The notes under the pieces were generated by a model. The model was given only the letters and a program-made list of their open reading frames with translations. It had not been told where the DNA came from and searched no databases. Made by a program: the position numbers and the translations under genes. This document shows positions 26,423 through 26,533 of a stretch of 26,533 bases of DNA, one piece after another. The stretch is from Desulfurellales bacterium (GTDB taxonomy: Bacteria > Campylobacterota_A > Desulfurellia > Desulfurellales > Hippeaceae): assembly GCA_027064405.1 (NCBI GenBank), contig JAMOPP010000193.1:1-26533 (forward strand). The letters run 5' to 3'. How positions within the stretch are numbered: position 1 is the first letter of the stretch; every line of letters begins with the position of its first letter.

Positions 26423-26424
26423 TT

Positions 26425-26533
26425 ATGGGTTTCTTTATGAATAACAAGATTCAGAAAAAAGACCAAAATAATAACGGACCGCTTAATAATTTTTCAAAAA
26501 TTTCCATAGTATACATAATTTTGGCGATATTTA
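26425..26533 (+). CDS. Start of an unidentified gene, probably membrane protein (cut by window edge)
   Basis: Two bases after the PQQ lipoprotein stop an open frame begins and runs off the window. About 36 residues are visible: a polar, Asn/Lys-rich stretch, then the beginning of a hydrophobic segment (ISIVYIILAIF) that looks like a membrane helix. Two in-frame ATGs (26425 and 26437) are possible, and neither has a clear ribosome site. The close spacing suggests it belongs to the same transcript. A polar start before a membrane helix occurs in FtsH-type proteases and many others; too little is present to name a family. Confidence 0.5.
   Translation, partial: MGFFMNNKIQKKDQNNNGPLNNFSKISIVYIILAIF

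Noticed and set aside
26032..26466. 144-residue minus-strand open frame over the PQQ lipoprotein
   Set aside because: Antisense to a clear beta-propeller lipoprotein with lipobox; no ribosome site or recognisable domain.

Overview
The window is an AT-rich, tightly packed bacterial chromosome segment with no insertion sequence, phage gene or CRISPR array. The gene set points to a flagellated, chemotactic Gram-negative (diderm) bacterium: lipoproteins with clear lipoboxes, FliM/FliY, CheB and MurA. An Aquifex-type aconitase, a roughly 1,590-residue NAD-dependent glutamate dehydrogenase and low G+C together suggest a Deferribacterota-like organism (Calditerrivibrio, Deferribacter or Mucispirillum type). 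That assignment is an inference from gene content and was not checked by any search.

Layout. From 10050 down to 1 on the minus strand runs a twelve-gene train with almost no spacing: cheB, fliM, fliY, a CoA-binding protein, murA, hisG, a family 4 uracil-DNA glycosylase, a periplasmic-binding-protein-like secreted protein, aroB, a TPR protein, a lipoprotein and the start of ruvB. Many of these genes overlap. It mixes chemotaxis and motor-switch genes with cell-wall, histidine, shikimate and DNA-repair genes, so it reads as a housekeeping super-operon. Divergent from it, aconitase (10146-12137, plus) ends at a strong terminator facing the end of the large glutamate dehydrogenase (minus). Upstream of the dehydrogenase, also on minus, lie rluB, rpoD and mobA. 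queA (plus) diverges from mobA. A tRNA-Pro(GGG) on minus follows, overlapping the end of an unknown membrane-anchored protein gene, then sppA and rpsA. The last block is on plus: a PHP-domain phosphoesterase, a PQQ-repeat lipoprotein and the first codons of one more gene.

Regulatory reading. All three divergent intergenic gaps (10051-10145, 19885-19974, 24527-24639) contain sigma-70-like promoters for both directions that overlap or sit back to back. The rpsA promoter is a perfect TTGACA-17-TATAAT. Two plus-strand genes, queA and the PHP gene, have a -10 box placed so that transcription should begin at or within one base of the start codon, predicting leaderless mRNAs. The tRNA-Pro promoter lies wholly inside the preceding coding sequence. 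The dehydrogenase start is moved to a GTG, because the longer reading begins inside what looks like its own -35 box. rpoD, which encodes the sigma factor that would read these promoters, is itself in the window.

No evident novel multi-gene system is present. The points most worth a second look are the promoter arrangements, the tRNA/CDS overlap, four gene junctions with an identical 17-nt overlap, and a few unassigned envelope proteins (lipoprotein 500-1078, TPR protein 1062-1856, binding-protein-like 2892-3989, membrane-anchored 21118-22071).
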